A program made the position numbers and the translations under genes. Below the pieces are notes generated by a model, which made no database searches, was not told where the DNA came from, and saw only the letters and a program-made list of their open reading frames with translations. Below are positions 24,241 to 38,100 of a stretch of DNA of 64,000 bases, piece by piece. Every line of letters starts with the position of its first letter. Position 1 is the stretch's first letter. Origin of the DNA: Amblyomma americanum (lineage: Eukaryota; Arthropoda; Arachnida; Ixodida; Ixodidae); the NCBI RefSeq assembly GCF_052857255.1, contig NW_027526500.1, positions 806,001-870,000 of the forward strand, written 5' to 3'.

Positions 24241-26575
24241 GTGGAACACTTGTAATACCGATGTGTTGTGATTTAGCTCGTTTCGGTCTAAAACAGCTTG
24301 TTTCGCTGTATTAAGCAAGAATACATGCTTTTCGCGCAGTTATAAGAGAAAAAGTTTTGACGAGTATCACGTGGAACACTTGTAGTACCGATGTGTTCAG
24401 ATTTAGCTCGTTTTGGTCTAAAACAGCTTGTTTCGTTGTATTAAGCACGAATACATGCTTTTCGCGCAGTTATAAGAGAAAACGTTTTGACGCGTATCAG
24501 AGGAACACTTGTAAAACCGATGTGTTGTGATTTAGCTCCTTTCGGTCTAAAACAGCTTGTTTCGCTGTATTAAGCACGAATACATGCTTTTCGCGCAGTT
24601 ATAAGAGAAAAAGTTTAGACGCGTATCAGAGGAACAATTGTAAAACCGATGTGTTGTGATTTAGCTCGTTTCGGTCTAAAACAGCTTGTTTCGCTGTATT
24701 AAGCAGAAATACATGCTTTTCGCGCAGTGATAAGAGAAAAAGCTTTAAAGGCGTGTCACAGGGACACTTGTAAAACCGATGTGTTCAGATTTACCTCGTT
24801 TCGGTCTAAAACAGCTTGTTTCGTTGGACTAAGCACGAATACATGCTTTTCGCGCAGCTATAAGAGAAAAAAGAGTTGACGCGTATCAGATTAACACTTG
24901 TAAAACCGATGTGTTGTGATTTAGCTCGTTTCGGTCTAAAACAGCTTGTTTCGCTGTATTAAGCAAGAATACATGCTTTTCGCGCAGTTATAAGAGAAAA
25001 AAATTTGACGCGTATCAGAGGAACACTTGTAAAACCGATGTGTTCAGATTTAGCTCGTTTCGGTCTAAAACAGCTTGTTTCGTTGTATTAAGCAAGAATA
25101 CATGCTTTTCGCGCAGTTATAACAGAAAAAGTTTTGACGCGTATTAGAGAGACACTTGTAAAACCGATGTGTTGTGATTTAGCTCGTTTCGGTCTAAAAC
25201 AGCTTGTTTCGTTGTATTAAGCAAGAATACAAGCTTTTCGCGCAGTTATAAAAGAAAAAGTTTTGACGCTAATCAGAGGAACACTTGTAAAACCGATGTG
25301 TTGTATTTAGCTCATTTCGGTCTAAAACAGCTTGTTTCGCTGTATTAAGCAAGAATACATGCTTTTCGCGCAGTTATAAGAGAAAAAGTTTTGACGCGTA
25401 TCAGAGGAACACTTGTAAAACCGATGTGTTGTGATTTAGCTCGTTTCGATCTAAAACAGCTTGTTTCGCTGTATTAAGCAAGAATACATGCTTTTCGCGC
25501 AGTTATAAAAGAAAAAGTTTTGACGCTAATCAGAGGAACACTTGTAAAACCGATGTGTTGTATTTAGCTCATTTCGGTCTAAAACAGCTTGTTTCGCTGT
25601 ATTAAGCAAGAATACATGCTTTTCGCGCAGTTATAAGAGAAAAAGTTTTGACGCGTATCAGAGGAACACTTGTAAAACCGATGTGTTGTGATTTAGCTCG
25701 TTTCGATCTAAAACAGCTTGTTTCGCTGTATTAAGCAAGAATACATGCTTTTCGCGCAGTTATAAGAGAAAAAGTTTTGACGCGTATCAGAGAGACACTT
25801 GTAAAACCGATGTGTTGTGATTTAGCTCGTTTCGGTCTAAAACAGCTTGTTTCGTTGTATTAAGCAAGAATACATGCTTTTCGCGCAGTTATAAGTGAAA
25901 AAGTTTTGAGTATTACGTGGATACTTGTAAAACCGAAGTGTTCAGATTTAGCTCGTTTCGGTCTAAAACAGCTTGTTTCGTTGTATTAAGCACGAATACA
26001 TGCTTTTCGCGCAGTTATAAGAGAAAACGTTTTGACGAGTATCACGTGGAACACTTGTAATACCGATGTGTTGTGATTTAGCTCGTTTCGGTCTAAAGCA
26101 GCTTGTTTCGCTGTATTAAGCAAGAATACATGCTTTTCGCGCAGTTATAAGAGAAAAAGTTTTGACGCGTATCAGAGGAACACTTGTAAAACCGATGTGT
26201 TGTGATTTAGCTCATTTCGGTCTAAAACAGCTTGTTTCGTTGTATTAAGCAAGAATACATGCTTTTCGCGCAGTTATAAGAGAAAAAGTTTTGACGCGTG
26301 TCACAGGGACACTTGTAAAACCGATGTGTTCAGATTTAGCTCGTTTCGGTCTAAAACAGCTTGTTTCGTTGCATTAAGCACGAATACATGCTTTTCGCGC
26401 AGTTATAAGAGAAAAAGTTTTGACGAGTATCACGTGGAACACTTGTAATACCGATGTGTTGTGATTTGGCTCGTTTCGGTCTAAAACAGCTTGTTTCGTT
26501 GTATTAAGCAAGAATACATGCTTTTCGCGCAGTTATAAGAGAAAAAGTTTTGACGCGTATCAGAGGAACACTTGT
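24240..26575 (+). repeat. Long-range copy of the 14.3-16.5 kb block
   Basis: After a switch at about 24,395 from a GTAGTACCG unit to a GTTCAGA unit, the order follows 14.33-16.5 kb. This includes the TAGCTCCTTTCGG unit, the marker at 24,740, the ACAAGCTTTTCG unit near 25,229, the 257-bp dimer duplication, and the GAGTATTACG unit near 25,910. The switch point lies downstream of where a cassette would be expected in this context, and none is present, as at 14.25 kb. About 18 monomers. Confidence 0.82.
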
Positions 26576-27565
26576 AAAACCGATGTGTTGTGATTTAGCT
26601 CGTTTCGGTCTAAAACAGCTTGTTTCGCTGTATTAAGCAGAAATACATGCTTTTCGCGCAGTGATAAGAGAAAAAGCTTTAAAGGCGTGTCACAGGGACA
26701 CTTGTAAAACCGATGTGTTCAGATTTACCTCGTTTCGGTCTAAAACAGCTTGTTTTGTTGGACTAAGCACGAATACATGCTTTTCGCGCAGCTATAAGAG
26801 AAAAAAGAGTTGACGCGTATCAGAGGAACACTTGTAAAACCGATGCGTTGTGATTTAGCTCGTTTCGGTCTAAAACAGCTTGTTTCGCTGTATTAAGCAA
26901 GAATACATGCTTTTCGCGCAGTTATAAGAGAAAAAAATTTGACGCGTATCAGAGGAACACTTGTAAAACCGATGTGTTGTGATTTAGCTCGTTTTAGTCT
27001 AAAACAGCTTGTTTCGTTGTATTAAGCAAGAATACATGCTTTTCGCGCAGTTATGAGAGAAAAAGTTTTGACGCGTATTAGAGAAACACTTGTAAAACCG
27101 ATGTGTTGTGATTTAGCTCTTTTCGGTCTAAAACAGCTTGTTTCGTTGTATTAAGCAAGAATACATGCTTTTCGCGCAGTTATAAGAGAAAAAGTTTTGA
27201 CGAGTATCACGTGGAACACTTGTAATACCGATGTGTTGTGATTTAGCTCGTTTCGGTCTAAAACAGCTTGTTTCGCTGTATTAAGCAAGAATACATGCTT
27301 TTCGCGCAGTTATAAGAGAAAAAGTTTTGACGAGTATCACGTGGAACACTTGTAGTACCGATGTGTTGTGATTTAACTCGTTTCGGTCTAAAACAACTTG
27401 ATTCGCTGTATTAAGCAAGAATACATGCTTTTCGCGCCGTTATAAGAGAAAAAGTTTTGACGCGTATCAGAGGAACACTTGTAAAACCGATGTGTTGTGA
27501 TTTAGCTTGTTTCGGTCTAAAACAGCTTGTTTCGCTGTATTAAGCAAGAATACATGCTTTTCGTG
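26575..27565 (+). repeat. Connecting satellite segment
   Basis: About eight monomers with a marker at 26,674. The order matches 23.6-24.38 kb, including TTTTGTTGGACTAAGC, the AAAAAAATTTGACG unit, TTTTAGTC, TTATGAGAG and GCTCTTTTCGG. It then passes into the GTAGTACCG and TTCGCGCCG units also seen at 10.3 kb. No gene or unique DNA. Confidence 0.8.
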
Positions 27566-30500
27566 CAGTTATAAGAGAAAAAGTTTTGACGCGTATCAGA
27601 GGAACACTTGTAAAACCGATGTGTTGTGATTTAGCTCGTTTCGGTCTAAAACAGCTTGTTTCGCTGTATTAAGCAAGAATACATGCTTTTCGCGCAGTTA
27701 TAAGAGAAAAAGTTTTGACGCGTATCAGAGGAACACTTGTAAAACCGATGTGTTCAGATTTAGCTCGTTTCGGTCTAAAACAGCTTGTTTCGTTGTATTA
27801 AGCACGAATACATGCTTTACGCGCAGTTATAGAAGAAAAAGTTTTGACGCGTATCAGAGACACTTGTAAAACCGATGTGTTATGATTTAGCTCGATTCGG
27901 TCTAAAACAGCTTGTTTCGTTGTATTAAGCAAGAATACATGCTTTTCGCGCAGTTATAAGAGAGAAAGTTTTGACGAGTATCACGTGGATACTTGTAAAA
28001 CTGATGCGTTCAGATTTAGCTCGTTTTGGTCTAAAACAGCTTGTTTCGTTGTATTAAGCAAGAATACATGCTTTACGCGCAGTTATAGAAGAAAAAGTTT
28101 TGACGCGTATCAGAGAGACACTTGTAAAACCGATGTGTTGTGATTTAGCTCGTTTCGGTCTAAAACAGCTTGTTTCGTTGTATTAAGCAAGAATACATGC
28201 TTTTCGCGCAGTTATAAGTGAAAAAGTTTTGAGTATTACGTGGATACTTGTAAAACCGAAGTGTTCAGATTTAGCTCGTTTCGGTCTAAAACAGCTTGTT
28301 TCGCTGTATTAAGCAAGAATACATGCTTTTCGCGCAGTTATAAGAGAAAAAGTTTTGACGCGTATCAGAGGAACACTTGTAAAACCGATGTGTTCAGATT
28401 TAGCTCGTTTCGGTCTAAAACAGCTTGTTTCGTTGTATTAAGCACGAATACATGCTTTTCGCGCAGTTATAACAGAAAAAGTTTTGACGAGTATCACGTG
28501 GAACACTTGTAATACCGATGTGTTGTGATTTAGCTCGTTTAGGTCTAAAACAGCTTGTTTCGCTGTATTAAGCAAGAATACATACTTTTCGTGCAGTTAT
28601 AAGAGAAAAAGTTTTGAAGAGTATCACGTGGAACACTTGTAGTACCGATGTGTTGTGATTTAGCTCGTTTCGGTCTAAAACAACTTGATTCGCTGTATTA
28701 AGCAAGAATACATGCTTTTCGCGCAGTTATAAAAGAAAAAGTTTTGACGCGTATCAGAGGAACACTTGTAAAACCGATGTGTTCAGATTTAGCTCGTTTC
28801 GGTCTGAAACAGCTTGTTTCGTTGTATTAAGCACGAATACATGCTTTTCGCGCAGTTATAGAAGAAAAAGTTTTGACGCGTATCAGAGGAACACTTGTAA
28901 AACCGATGTGTTGTGATTTAGCTCGTTTAGGTCTAATACAGCTTGTTTCGTTGTATTAAGCAAGAATACATGCTTTTCGCGCAGTTATAAGAGAAAAAGT
29001 TTTGACGCGTATTAGAGGAACACTTGTAAAACCTTTGTGTTATGATTTAGCTCGTTTCGGTCTAAAACAGCTTGTTTCGCTGTATTAAGCAAGAATACAT
29101 GCTTTTCGCGCAGTTATAAGAGAAAAAGTTTTGACGCGTGTCACAGGGACACTTGTAAAACCGATGTGTTCAGATTTAGCTCGTTTCGGTCTAAAACAGC
29201 TTGTTTCGTTGTATTAAGCACGAATACATGCTTTTCGCGCAGTTATAGCAGAAAAAGTTTTGACGCCTATTAGAGAGACACTTGTAAAACCGATGTGTTA
29301 TGATTTAGCTCGTTTCGGTCTAAAACAGCTTGTTTCGTTGTATTAAGCAAGAATACATGCTTTTCGCGCAGTTATAAGAGAGAAAGTTTTGACGAGTATC
29401 ACGTGGATACTTGTAAAACCGATGTGTTCAGATTTAGCTCGTTTTGGTCTAAAACAGCTTGTTTCGTTGTATTAAGCAAGAATACATGCTTTACGCGCAG
29501 TTATAGAAGAAAAAGTTTTGACGCGTATCAGAGAGACACTTGTAAAACCGATGTGTTGTGAATTAGCTCGTTTCGGTCTAAAACAGCTTGTTTCGTTGTA
29601 TTAAGCAAGAATACATGCTTTTCGCGCAGTTATAAGAGAAAAAGTTTTGACGAGTATTACGTGGAACACTTGTAATACCGATGTGTTGTGATTTAGCTCG
29701 TTTCGGTCTAAAACAGCTTGTTTCGCTGTATTAAGCAAGAATACATGCTTTTCGCGCAGTTATAAGAGAAAAAGTTTTGACGCGTGTCACAGGGACACTT
29801 GTAAAACCGATGTGTTCAGATTTAGCTCGTTTCGGTCTAAAACAGCTTGTTTCGCTGTATTAAGCACGAATACATGCTTTTCGCGCAGTTATAAGAGAAA
29901 AAGTTTAGACGCGTATCAGAGGAACAATTGTAAAACCGATGTGTTGTGATTTAGCTCGTTTCGGTCTAAAACAGCTTGTTTCGCTGTATTAAGCAGAAAT
30001 ACATGCTTTTCGCGCAGTGATAAGAGAAAAAGCTTTAAAGGCGTGTCACAGGGACACTTGTAAAACCGATGTGTTCAGATTTACCTCGTTTCGGTCTAAA
30101 ACAGCTTGTTTCGTTGGACTAAGCACGAATACATGCTTTTCGCACAGCTATAAGAGAAAAAAGAGTTGACGCGTATCAGATTAACACTTGTAAAACCGAT
30201 GTGTTGTGATTTAGCTCGTTTCGGTCTAAAACAGCTTGTTTCGCTGTATTAAGCAAGAATACATGCTTTTCGCGCAGTTATAAGAGAAAAAAATTTGACG
30301 CGTATCAGAGGAACACTTGTAAAACCGATGTGTTCAGATTTAGCTCGTTTCGGTCTAAAACAGCTTGTTTCGTTGTATTAAGCAAGAATACATGCTTTTC
30401 GCGCAGTTATAAGAGAAAAAGTTTTGACGCGTATTAGAGAGACACTTGTAAAACCGATGTGTTGTGATTTAGCTCGTTTCGGTCTAAAACAGCTTGTTTC

Positions 30501-30923
30501 GTTGTATTAAGCAAGAATACATGCTTTTCGCGCAGTTAAAAGAGAAAAAGTTTTGACGAGTATCACGTGGATACTTGTAAAACCGATGTGTTCAGATTTA
30601 GCTCGTTTCGGTCAAAAACAGCTTGTTTCGTTGTATTAAGCACGAATACATGCTTTTCGCGCAGTTAAAAGAGAAAAAGTTTTGACGAGTATCACGTGGA
30701 ACACTTGTAATACCGATGTGTTGTGATTTAGCTCGTTTCGGTCTAAAACAACTTGATTCGCTGTGATCCATGGAAAGTGAGAGTAGCGCAAAACGGGACA
30801 AAGGGACAGAGAAAGACAGACACGTTTTGCGCTACTCTCACTTTCCATGGATCACCGTTACCGACTCGCCCAAGTTTCTACCCTTGTGTTTCGTTGTATT
30901 AAGCAAGAATACATGCTTTTCGC
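27565..30923 (+). repeat. 26-unit HOR with cassette, copy 1 (period 3,359 bp)
   Basis: This segment and 30,924-34,282 are the same sequence at an exact 3,359-bp offset, with no difference noticed by eye. Shared rare variants include GTCTAATACAGC near 28,932/32,291 and TTCGCACAGC near 30,141/33,500. Cassettes lie at 30,763 and 34,122, and markers at 30,030 and 33,389. Identity begins just after a TTCGTGCAG/TTCGCGCAG difference (27,564 against 30,923). It ends where GTATCAGAGG (near 30,953) meets GTATTAGAGAG (near 34,312). The internal order resembles 3.7-8.2 kb with only one 15-mer copy. Confidence 0.92.
30763..30886 (+). repeat. Foldback cassette, copy 2
   Basis: Identical by eye to the copy at 8,159: arms 30,763-30,795 and 30,823-30,855, loop 30,796-30,822, tail to 30,886. 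The left context is the same (GGTCAAAAACAG unit, TTAAAAGAG unit, then AACAACTTGATTCGCTG). The right context differs from the other copies: a GTATCAGAGGAACAC unit follows instead of GTATTAGAGAGACAC. This is because the cassette sits at the junction of the 3,359-bp duplication. Confidence 0.93.
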
Positions 30924-33900
30924 GCAGTTATAAGAGAAAAAGTTTTGACGCGTATCAGAGGAACACTTGTAAAACCGATGTGTTGTGATTTAGCTCGTTT
31001 CGGTCTAAAACAGCTTGTTTCGCTGTATTAAGCAAGAATACATGCTTTTCGCGCAGTTATAAGAGAAAAAGTTTTGACGCGTATCAGAGGAACACTTGTA
31101 AAACCGATGTGTTCAGATTTAGCTCGTTTCGGTCTAAAACAGCTTGTTTCGTTGTATTAAGCACGAATACATGCTTTACGCGCAGTTATAGAAGAAAAAG
31201 TTTTGACGCGTATCAGAGACACTTGTAAAACCGATGTGTTATGATTTAGCTCGATTCGGTCTAAAACAGCTTGTTTCGTTGTATTAAGCAAGAATACATG
31301 CTTTTCGCGCAGTTATAAGAGAGAAAGTTTTGACGAGTATCACGTGGATACTTGTAAAACTGATGCGTTCAGATTTAGCTCGTTTTGGTCTAAAACAGCT
31401 TGTTTCGTTGTATTAAGCAAGAATACATGCTTTACGCGCAGTTATAGAAGAAAAAGTTTTGACGCGTATCAGAGAGACACTTGTAAAACCGATGTGTTGT
31501 GATTTAGCTCGTTTCGGTCTAAAACAGCTTGTTTCGTTGTATTAAGCAAGAATACATGCTTTTCGCGCAGTTATAAGTGAAAAAGTTTTGAGTATTACGT
31601 GGATACTTGTAAAACCGAAGTGTTCAGATTTAGCTCGTTTCGGTCTAAAACAGCTTGTTTCGCTGTATTAAGCAAGAATACATGCTTTTCGCGCAGTTAT
31701 AAGAGAAAAAGTTTTGACGCGTATCAGAGGAACACTTGTAAAACCGATGTGTTCAGATTTAGCTCGTTTCGGTCTAAAACAGCTTGTTTCGTTGTATTAA
31801 GCACGAATACATGCTTTTCGCGCAGTTATAACAGAAAAAGTTTTGACGAGTATCACGTGGAACACTTGTAATACCGATGTGTTGTGATTTAGCTCGTTTA
31901 GGTCTAAAACAGCTTGTTTCGCTGTATTAAGCAAGAATACATACTTTTCGTGCAGTTATAAGAGAAAAAGTTTTGAAGAGTATCACGTGGAACACTTGTA
32001 GTACCGATGTGTTGTGATTTAGCTCGTTTCGGTCTAAAACAACTTGATTCGCTGTATTAAGCAAGAATACATGCTTTTCGCGCAGTTATAAAAGAAAAAG
32101 TTTTGACGCGTATCAGAGGAACACTTGTAAAACCGATGTGTTCAGATTTAGCTCGTTTCGGTCTGAAACAGCTTGTTTCGTTGTATTAAGCACGAATACA
32201 TGCTTTTCGCGCAGTTATAGAAGAAAAAGTTTTGACGCGTATCAGAGGAACACTTGTAAAACCGATGTGTTGTGATTTAGCTCGTTTAGGTCTAATACAG
32301 CTTGTTTCGTTGTATTAAGCAAGAATACATGCTTTTCGCGCAGTTATAAGAGAAAAAGTTTTGACGCGTATTAGAGGAACACTTGTAAAACCTTTGTGTT
32401 ATGATTTAGCTCGTTTCGGTCTAAAACAGCTTGTTTCGCTGTATTAAGCAAGAATACATGCTTTTCGCGCAGTTATAAGAGAAAAAGTTTTGACGCGTGT
32501 CACAGGGACACTTGTAAAACCGATGTGTTCAGATTTAGCTCGTTTCGGTCTAAAACAGCTTGTTTCGTTGTATTAAGCACGAATACATGCTTTTCGCGCA
32601 GTTATAGCAGAAAAAGTTTTGACGCCTATTAGAGAGACACTTGTAAAACCGATGTGTTATGATTTAGCTCGTTTCGGTCTAAAACAGCTTGTTTCGTTGT
32701 ATTAAGCAAGAATACATGCTTTTCGCGCAGTTATAAGAGAGAAAGTTTTGACGAGTATCACGTGGATACTTGTAAAACCGATGTGTTCAGATTTAGCTCG
32801 TTTTGGTCTAAAACAGCTTGTTTCGTTGTATTAAGCAAGAATACATGCTTTACGCGCAGTTATAGAAGAAAAAGTTTTGACGCGTATCAGAGAGACACTT
32901 GTAAAACCGATGTGTTGTGAATTAGCTCGTTTCGGTCTAAAACAGCTTGTTTCGTTGTATTAAGCAAGAATACATGCTTTTCGCGCAGTTATAAGAGAAA
33001 AAGTTTTGACGAGTATTACGTGGAACACTTGTAATACCGATGTGTTGTGATTTAGCTCGTTTCGGTCTAAAACAGCTTGTTTCGCTGTATTAAGCAAGAA
33101 TACATGCTTTTCGCGCAGTTATAAGAGAAAAAGTTTTGACGCGTGTCACAGGGACACTTGTAAAACCGATGTGTTCAGATTTAGCTCGTTTCGGTCTAAA
33201 ACAGCTTGTTTCGCTGTATTAAGCACGAATACATGCTTTTCGCGCAGTTATAAGAGAAAAAGTTTAGACGCGTATCAGAGGAACAATTGTAAAACCGATG
33301 TGTTGTGATTTAGCTCGTTTCGGTCTAAAACAGCTTGTTTCGCTGTATTAAGCAGAAATACATGCTTTTCGCGCAGTGATAAGAGAAAAAGCTTTAAAGG
33401 CGTGTCACAGGGACACTTGTAAAACCGATGTGTTCAGATTTACCTCGTTTCGGTCTAAAACAGCTTGTTTCGTTGGACTAAGCACGAATACATGCTTTTC
33501 GCACAGCTATAAGAGAAAAAAGAGTTGACGCGTATCAGATTAACACTTGTAAAACCGATGTGTTGTGATTTAGCTCGTTTCGGTCTAAAACAGCTTGTTT
33601 CGCTGTATTAAGCAAGAATACATGCTTTTCGCGCAGTTATAAGAGAAAAAAATTTGACGCGTATCAGAGGAACACTTGTAAAACCGATGTGTTCAGATTT
33701 AGCTCGTTTCGGTCTAAAACAGCTTGTTTCGTTGTATTAAGCAAGAATACATGCTTTTCGCGCAGTTATAAGAGAAAAAGTTTTGACGCGTATTAGAGAG
33801 ACACTTGTAAAACCGATGTGTTGTGATTTAGCTCGTTTCGGTCTAAAACAGCTTGTTTCGTTGTATTAAGCAAGAATACATGCTTTTCGCGCAGTTAAAA

Positions 33901-34282
33901 GAGAAAAAGTTTTGACGAGTATCACGTGGATACTTGTAAAACCGATGTGTTCAGATTTAGCTCGTTTCGGTCAAAAACAGCTTGTTTCGTTGTATTAAGC
34001 ACGAATACATGCTTTTCGCGCAGTTAAAAGAGAAAAAGTTTTGACGAGTATCACGTGGAACACTTGTAATACCGATGTGTTGTGATTTAGCTCGTTTCGG
34101 TCTAAAACAACTTGATTCGCTGTGATCCATGGAAAGTGAGAGTAGCGCAAAACGGGACAAAGGGACAGAGAAAGACAGACACGTTTTGCGCTACTCTCAC
34201 TTTCCATGGATCACCGTTACCGACTCGCCCAAGTTTCTACCCTTGTGTTTCGTTGTATTAAGCAAGAATACATGCTTTTCGC
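30924..34282 (+). repeat. 26-unit HOR with cassette, copy 2
   Basis: Second copy of the 3,359-bp unit described at 27,565, apparently without substitutions between copies. Near-perfect identity over 3.36 kb, beside 5-15% differences between adjacent monomers, means a very young duplication or recent homogenisation. The alternative is an assembly duplication, since the two copies could be one locus resolved twice. Only read depth and spanning reads can decide. Confidence 0.9.
34122..34245 (+). repeat. Foldback cassette, copy 3
   Basis: Arms 34,122-34,154 and 34,182-34,214, loop 34,155-34,181, tail to 34,245; identical by eye to copy 1. Both flanks match copy 1, including the downstream GTATTAGAGAGACAC unit. 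The markers on either side (33,389 and 34,944) are 1,555 bp apart, as around copies 1 and 5. Confidence 0.93.
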
Positions 34283-35120
34283 GCAGTTATAAGAGAAAAA
34301 GTTTTGACGCGTATTAGAGAGACACTTGTAAAACCGATGTGTTGTGATTTAGCTCGTTTCGGTCTAAAACAGCTTGTTTCGTTGTATTAAGCAAGAATAC
34401 ATGCTTTTCGCGCAGTTATAAGAGAAAAAGTTTTGACGCGTATCAGAGGAACACTTGTAAAACCGATGTGTTCAGATTTAACTCTTTTCGGACTAAAACA
34501 GCTTGTTTCGTTGTATTAAGCACGAATACATGCTTTTCGCGCAGTTATAAGGGAAAAAGTTTTGACGCGTATCACATGGACACTTGGAAAACCGATGTGT
34601 TCAGATTTAGCTCGTTTTGGTCTAAAACAGCTTGTTTCGTTGTATTAAGCACGAATACATGCTTTTCGCGCAGTTATAAGAGAAAACGTTTTGACGCGTA
34701 TCAGAGGAACACTTGTAAAACCGATGTGTTGTGATTTAGCTCCTTTCGGTCTAAAACAGCTTGTTTCGCTGTATTAAGCACGAATACATGCTTTTCGCGC
34801 AGTTATAAGAGAAAAAGTTTAGACGCGTATCAGAGGAACAATTGTAAAACCGATGTGTTGTGATTTAGCTCGTTTCGGTCTAAAACAGCTTGTTTCGCTG
34901 TATTAAGCAGAAATACATGCTTTTCGCGCAGTGATAAGAAAAAAAGCTTTAAAGGCGTGTCACAGGGACACTTGTAAAACCGATGTGTTCAGATTTACCT
35001 CGTTTCGGTCTAAAACAGCTTGTTTCGTTGGACTAAGCACGAATACATGCTTTTCGCGCAGCTATAAGAGAAAAAAGAGTTGACGCGTATCAGATTAACA
35101 CTTGTAAAACCGATGTGTTG
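34283..35120 (+). repeat. Post-cassette block, shortened
   Basis: About six and a half monomers matching 8,320-9,150 (TTTAACTCTTTTCGGAC, CACATGGACACTTGG and TAGCTCCTTTCGG units, marker at 34,944). At about 35,120 the sequence switches into a TAGCTCATTTCGG unit belonging to the 16-mer HOR. One private change is visible: GATAAGAAAAAAAG near 34,932 for GATAAGAGAAAAAG. Confidence 0.82.
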
Positions 35121-38100
35121 TGATTTAGCTCATTTCGGTCTAAAACAGCTTGTTTCGTTGTATTAAGCAAGAATACATGCTTTTCGCGCAGTTATAAGAG
35201 AAAAAGTTTTGACGCGTGTCACAGGGACACTTGTAAAACCGATGTGTTCAGATTTAGCTCGTTTCGGTCTAAAACAGCTTGTTTCGTTGCATTAAGCACG
35301 AATACATGCTTTTCGCGCAGTTATAAGAGAAAAAGTTTTGACGAGTATCACGTGGAACACTTGTAATACCGATGTGTTGTGATTTGGCTCGTTTCGGTCT
35401 AAAACAGCTTGTTTCGTTGTATTAAGCAAGAATACATGCTTTTCGCGCAGTTATAAGAGAAAAAGTTTTGACGCGTATCAGAGGAACACTTGTAAAACCG
35501 ATGTGTTCAGATTTAACTCTTTTCGGACTAAAACAGCTTGTTTCGTTGTATTAAGCACGAATACATGCTTTTCGCGCAGTTATAAGGGAAAAAGTTTTGA
35601 CGCGTATCACATGGACACTTGGAAAACCGATGTGTTCAGATTTAGCTCGTTTTGGTCTAAAACAGCTTGTTTCGTTGTATTAAGCACGAATACATGCTTT
35701 TCGTGCAGTTATAAGAGAAAAAGTTTTGACGCGTATCAGAGGAACACTTGTAAAACCGATGTGTTGTGATTTAGCTCGTTTCGGTCTAAAACAGCTTGTT
35801 TCGCTGTATTAAGCAGAAATACATGCTTTTCGCGCAGTGATCAGAGAAAAAGCTTTAAAGGCGTGTCACAGGGACACTTGTAAAACCGATGTGTTCAGAT
35901 TTACCTCGTTTCGGTCTAAAACAGCTTGTTTTGTTGGACTAAGCACGAATACATGCTTTTCGCGCAGCTATAAGAGAAAAAAGAGTTGACGCGTATCAGA
36001 GGAACACTTGTAAAACCGATGTGTTGTGATTTAGCTCGTTTCGGTCTAAAACAGCTTGTTTCGCTGTATTAAGCAAGAATACATGCTTTTCGCGCAGTTA
36101 TAAGAGAAAAAAATTTGAGGCGTATCAGAGGATCACTTATAAAACCGATGTGTTGTGATTTAGCTCGTTTTAGTCTAAAACAGCTTGTTTCGTTGTATTA
36201 AGCAAGAATACATGCTTTTCGCGCAGTTATAAGAGAAAAAGTTTTGACGCGTATTAGAGAAACACTTGTAAAACCGATGTGTTGTGATTTAGCTCTTTTC
36301 GGTCTAAAACAGCTTGTTTCGTTGTATTAAGCAAGAATACATGCTTTTCGCGCAGTTATAAGAGAAAAAGTTTTGACGAGTATCACGTGGATACTTGTAA
36401 AACCGATGTGTTCAGATTTAGCTCGTTTCGGTCTAAAACAGCTTGTTTCGTTGTATTAAGCACGAATACATGCTTTACGCGCAGTTATAGAAGAAAAAGT
36501 TTTGACGCGTATCAGAGACACTTGTAAAACCGATGTGTTGTGATTTAGCTCGATTCGGTCTAAAACAGCTTGTTTCGTTGTATTAAGCAAGAATACATGC
36601 TTTTCGCGCAGTTATAAGAGAGAAAGTTTTGACGAGTATCACGTGGATACTTGTAAAACTGATGCGTTCAGATTTAGCTCGTTTTGGTCTAAAACAGCTT
36701 GTTTCGTTGTATTAAGCAAGAATACATGCTTTACGCGCAGTTATAGAAGAAAAAGTTTTGACGCGTATCAGAGAGACACTTGTAAAACCGATGTGTTGTG
36801 ATTTAGCTCGTTTCGGTCTAAAACAGCTTGTTTCGTTGTATTAAGCAAGAATACATGCTTTTCGCGCAGTTATAAGTGAAAACGTTTTGAGTATTACGTG
36901 GATACTTGTAAAACCGAAGTGTTCACATTTAGCTCGTTTCGGTCTAAAACAGCTTGTTTCGTTGTATTAAGCACGAATACATGCTTTTCGCGCAGTTATA
37001 AGAGAAAACGTTTTGACGAGTATCACGTGGAACACTTGTAATACCGATGTGTTGTGATTTAGCTCGTTTCGGTCTAAAGCAGCTTGTTTCGCTGTATTAA
37101 GCAAGAATACATGCTTTTCGCGCAGTTATAAGAGAAAAAGTTTTGACGCGTATCAGAGGAACACTTGTAAAACCGATGTGTTGTGATTTAGCTCATTTCG
37201 GTCTAAAACAGCTTGTTTCGTTGTATTAAGCAAGAATACATGCTTTTCGCGCAGTTATAAGAGAAAAAGTTTTGACGCTTGTCACAGGGACACTTGTAAA
37301 ACCGATGTGTTCAGATTTAGCTCGTTTCGGTCTAAAACAGCTTGTTTCGTTGCATTAAGCACGAATACATGCTTTTCGCGCAGTTATAAGAGAAAAAGTT
37401 TTGACGAGTATCACGTGGAACACTTGTAATACCGATGTGTTGTGATTTGGCTCGTTTCGGTCTAAAACAGCTTGTTTCGTTGTATTAAGCAAGAATACAT
37501 GCTTTTCGCGCAGTTATAAGAGAAAAAGTTTTGACGAGTATCACGTGGAACACTTGTAATACCGATGTGTTGTGATTTGGCTCGTTTCGGTCTAAAACAG
37601 CTTGTTTCGTTGTATTAAGCAAGAATACATGCTTTTCGCGCAGTTATAAGAGAAAACGTTTTGACGCGTATCAGAGGAACACTTGTAAAACCGATGTGTT
37701 CAGATTTAACTCTTTTCGGACTAAAACAGCTTGTTTCGTTGTATTAAGCACGAATACATGCTTTTCGCGCAGTTATAAGGGAAAAAGTTTTGACGCGTAT
37801 CACATGGACACTTGGAAAACCGATGTGTTCAGATTTAGCTCGTTTTGGTCTAAAACAGCTTGTTTCGTTGTATTAAGCACGAATACATGCTTTTCGTGCA
37901 GTTATAAGAGAAAAAGTTTTGACGCGTATCAGAGGAACACTTGTAAAACCGATGTGTTGTGATTTAGCTCGTTTCGGTCTAAAACAGCTTGTTTCGCTGT
38001 ATTAAGCAGAAATACATGCTTTTCGCGCAGTGATAAGAGAAAAAGCTTTAAAGGCGTGTCACAGGGACACTTGTAAAACCGATGTGTTCAGATTTACCTC

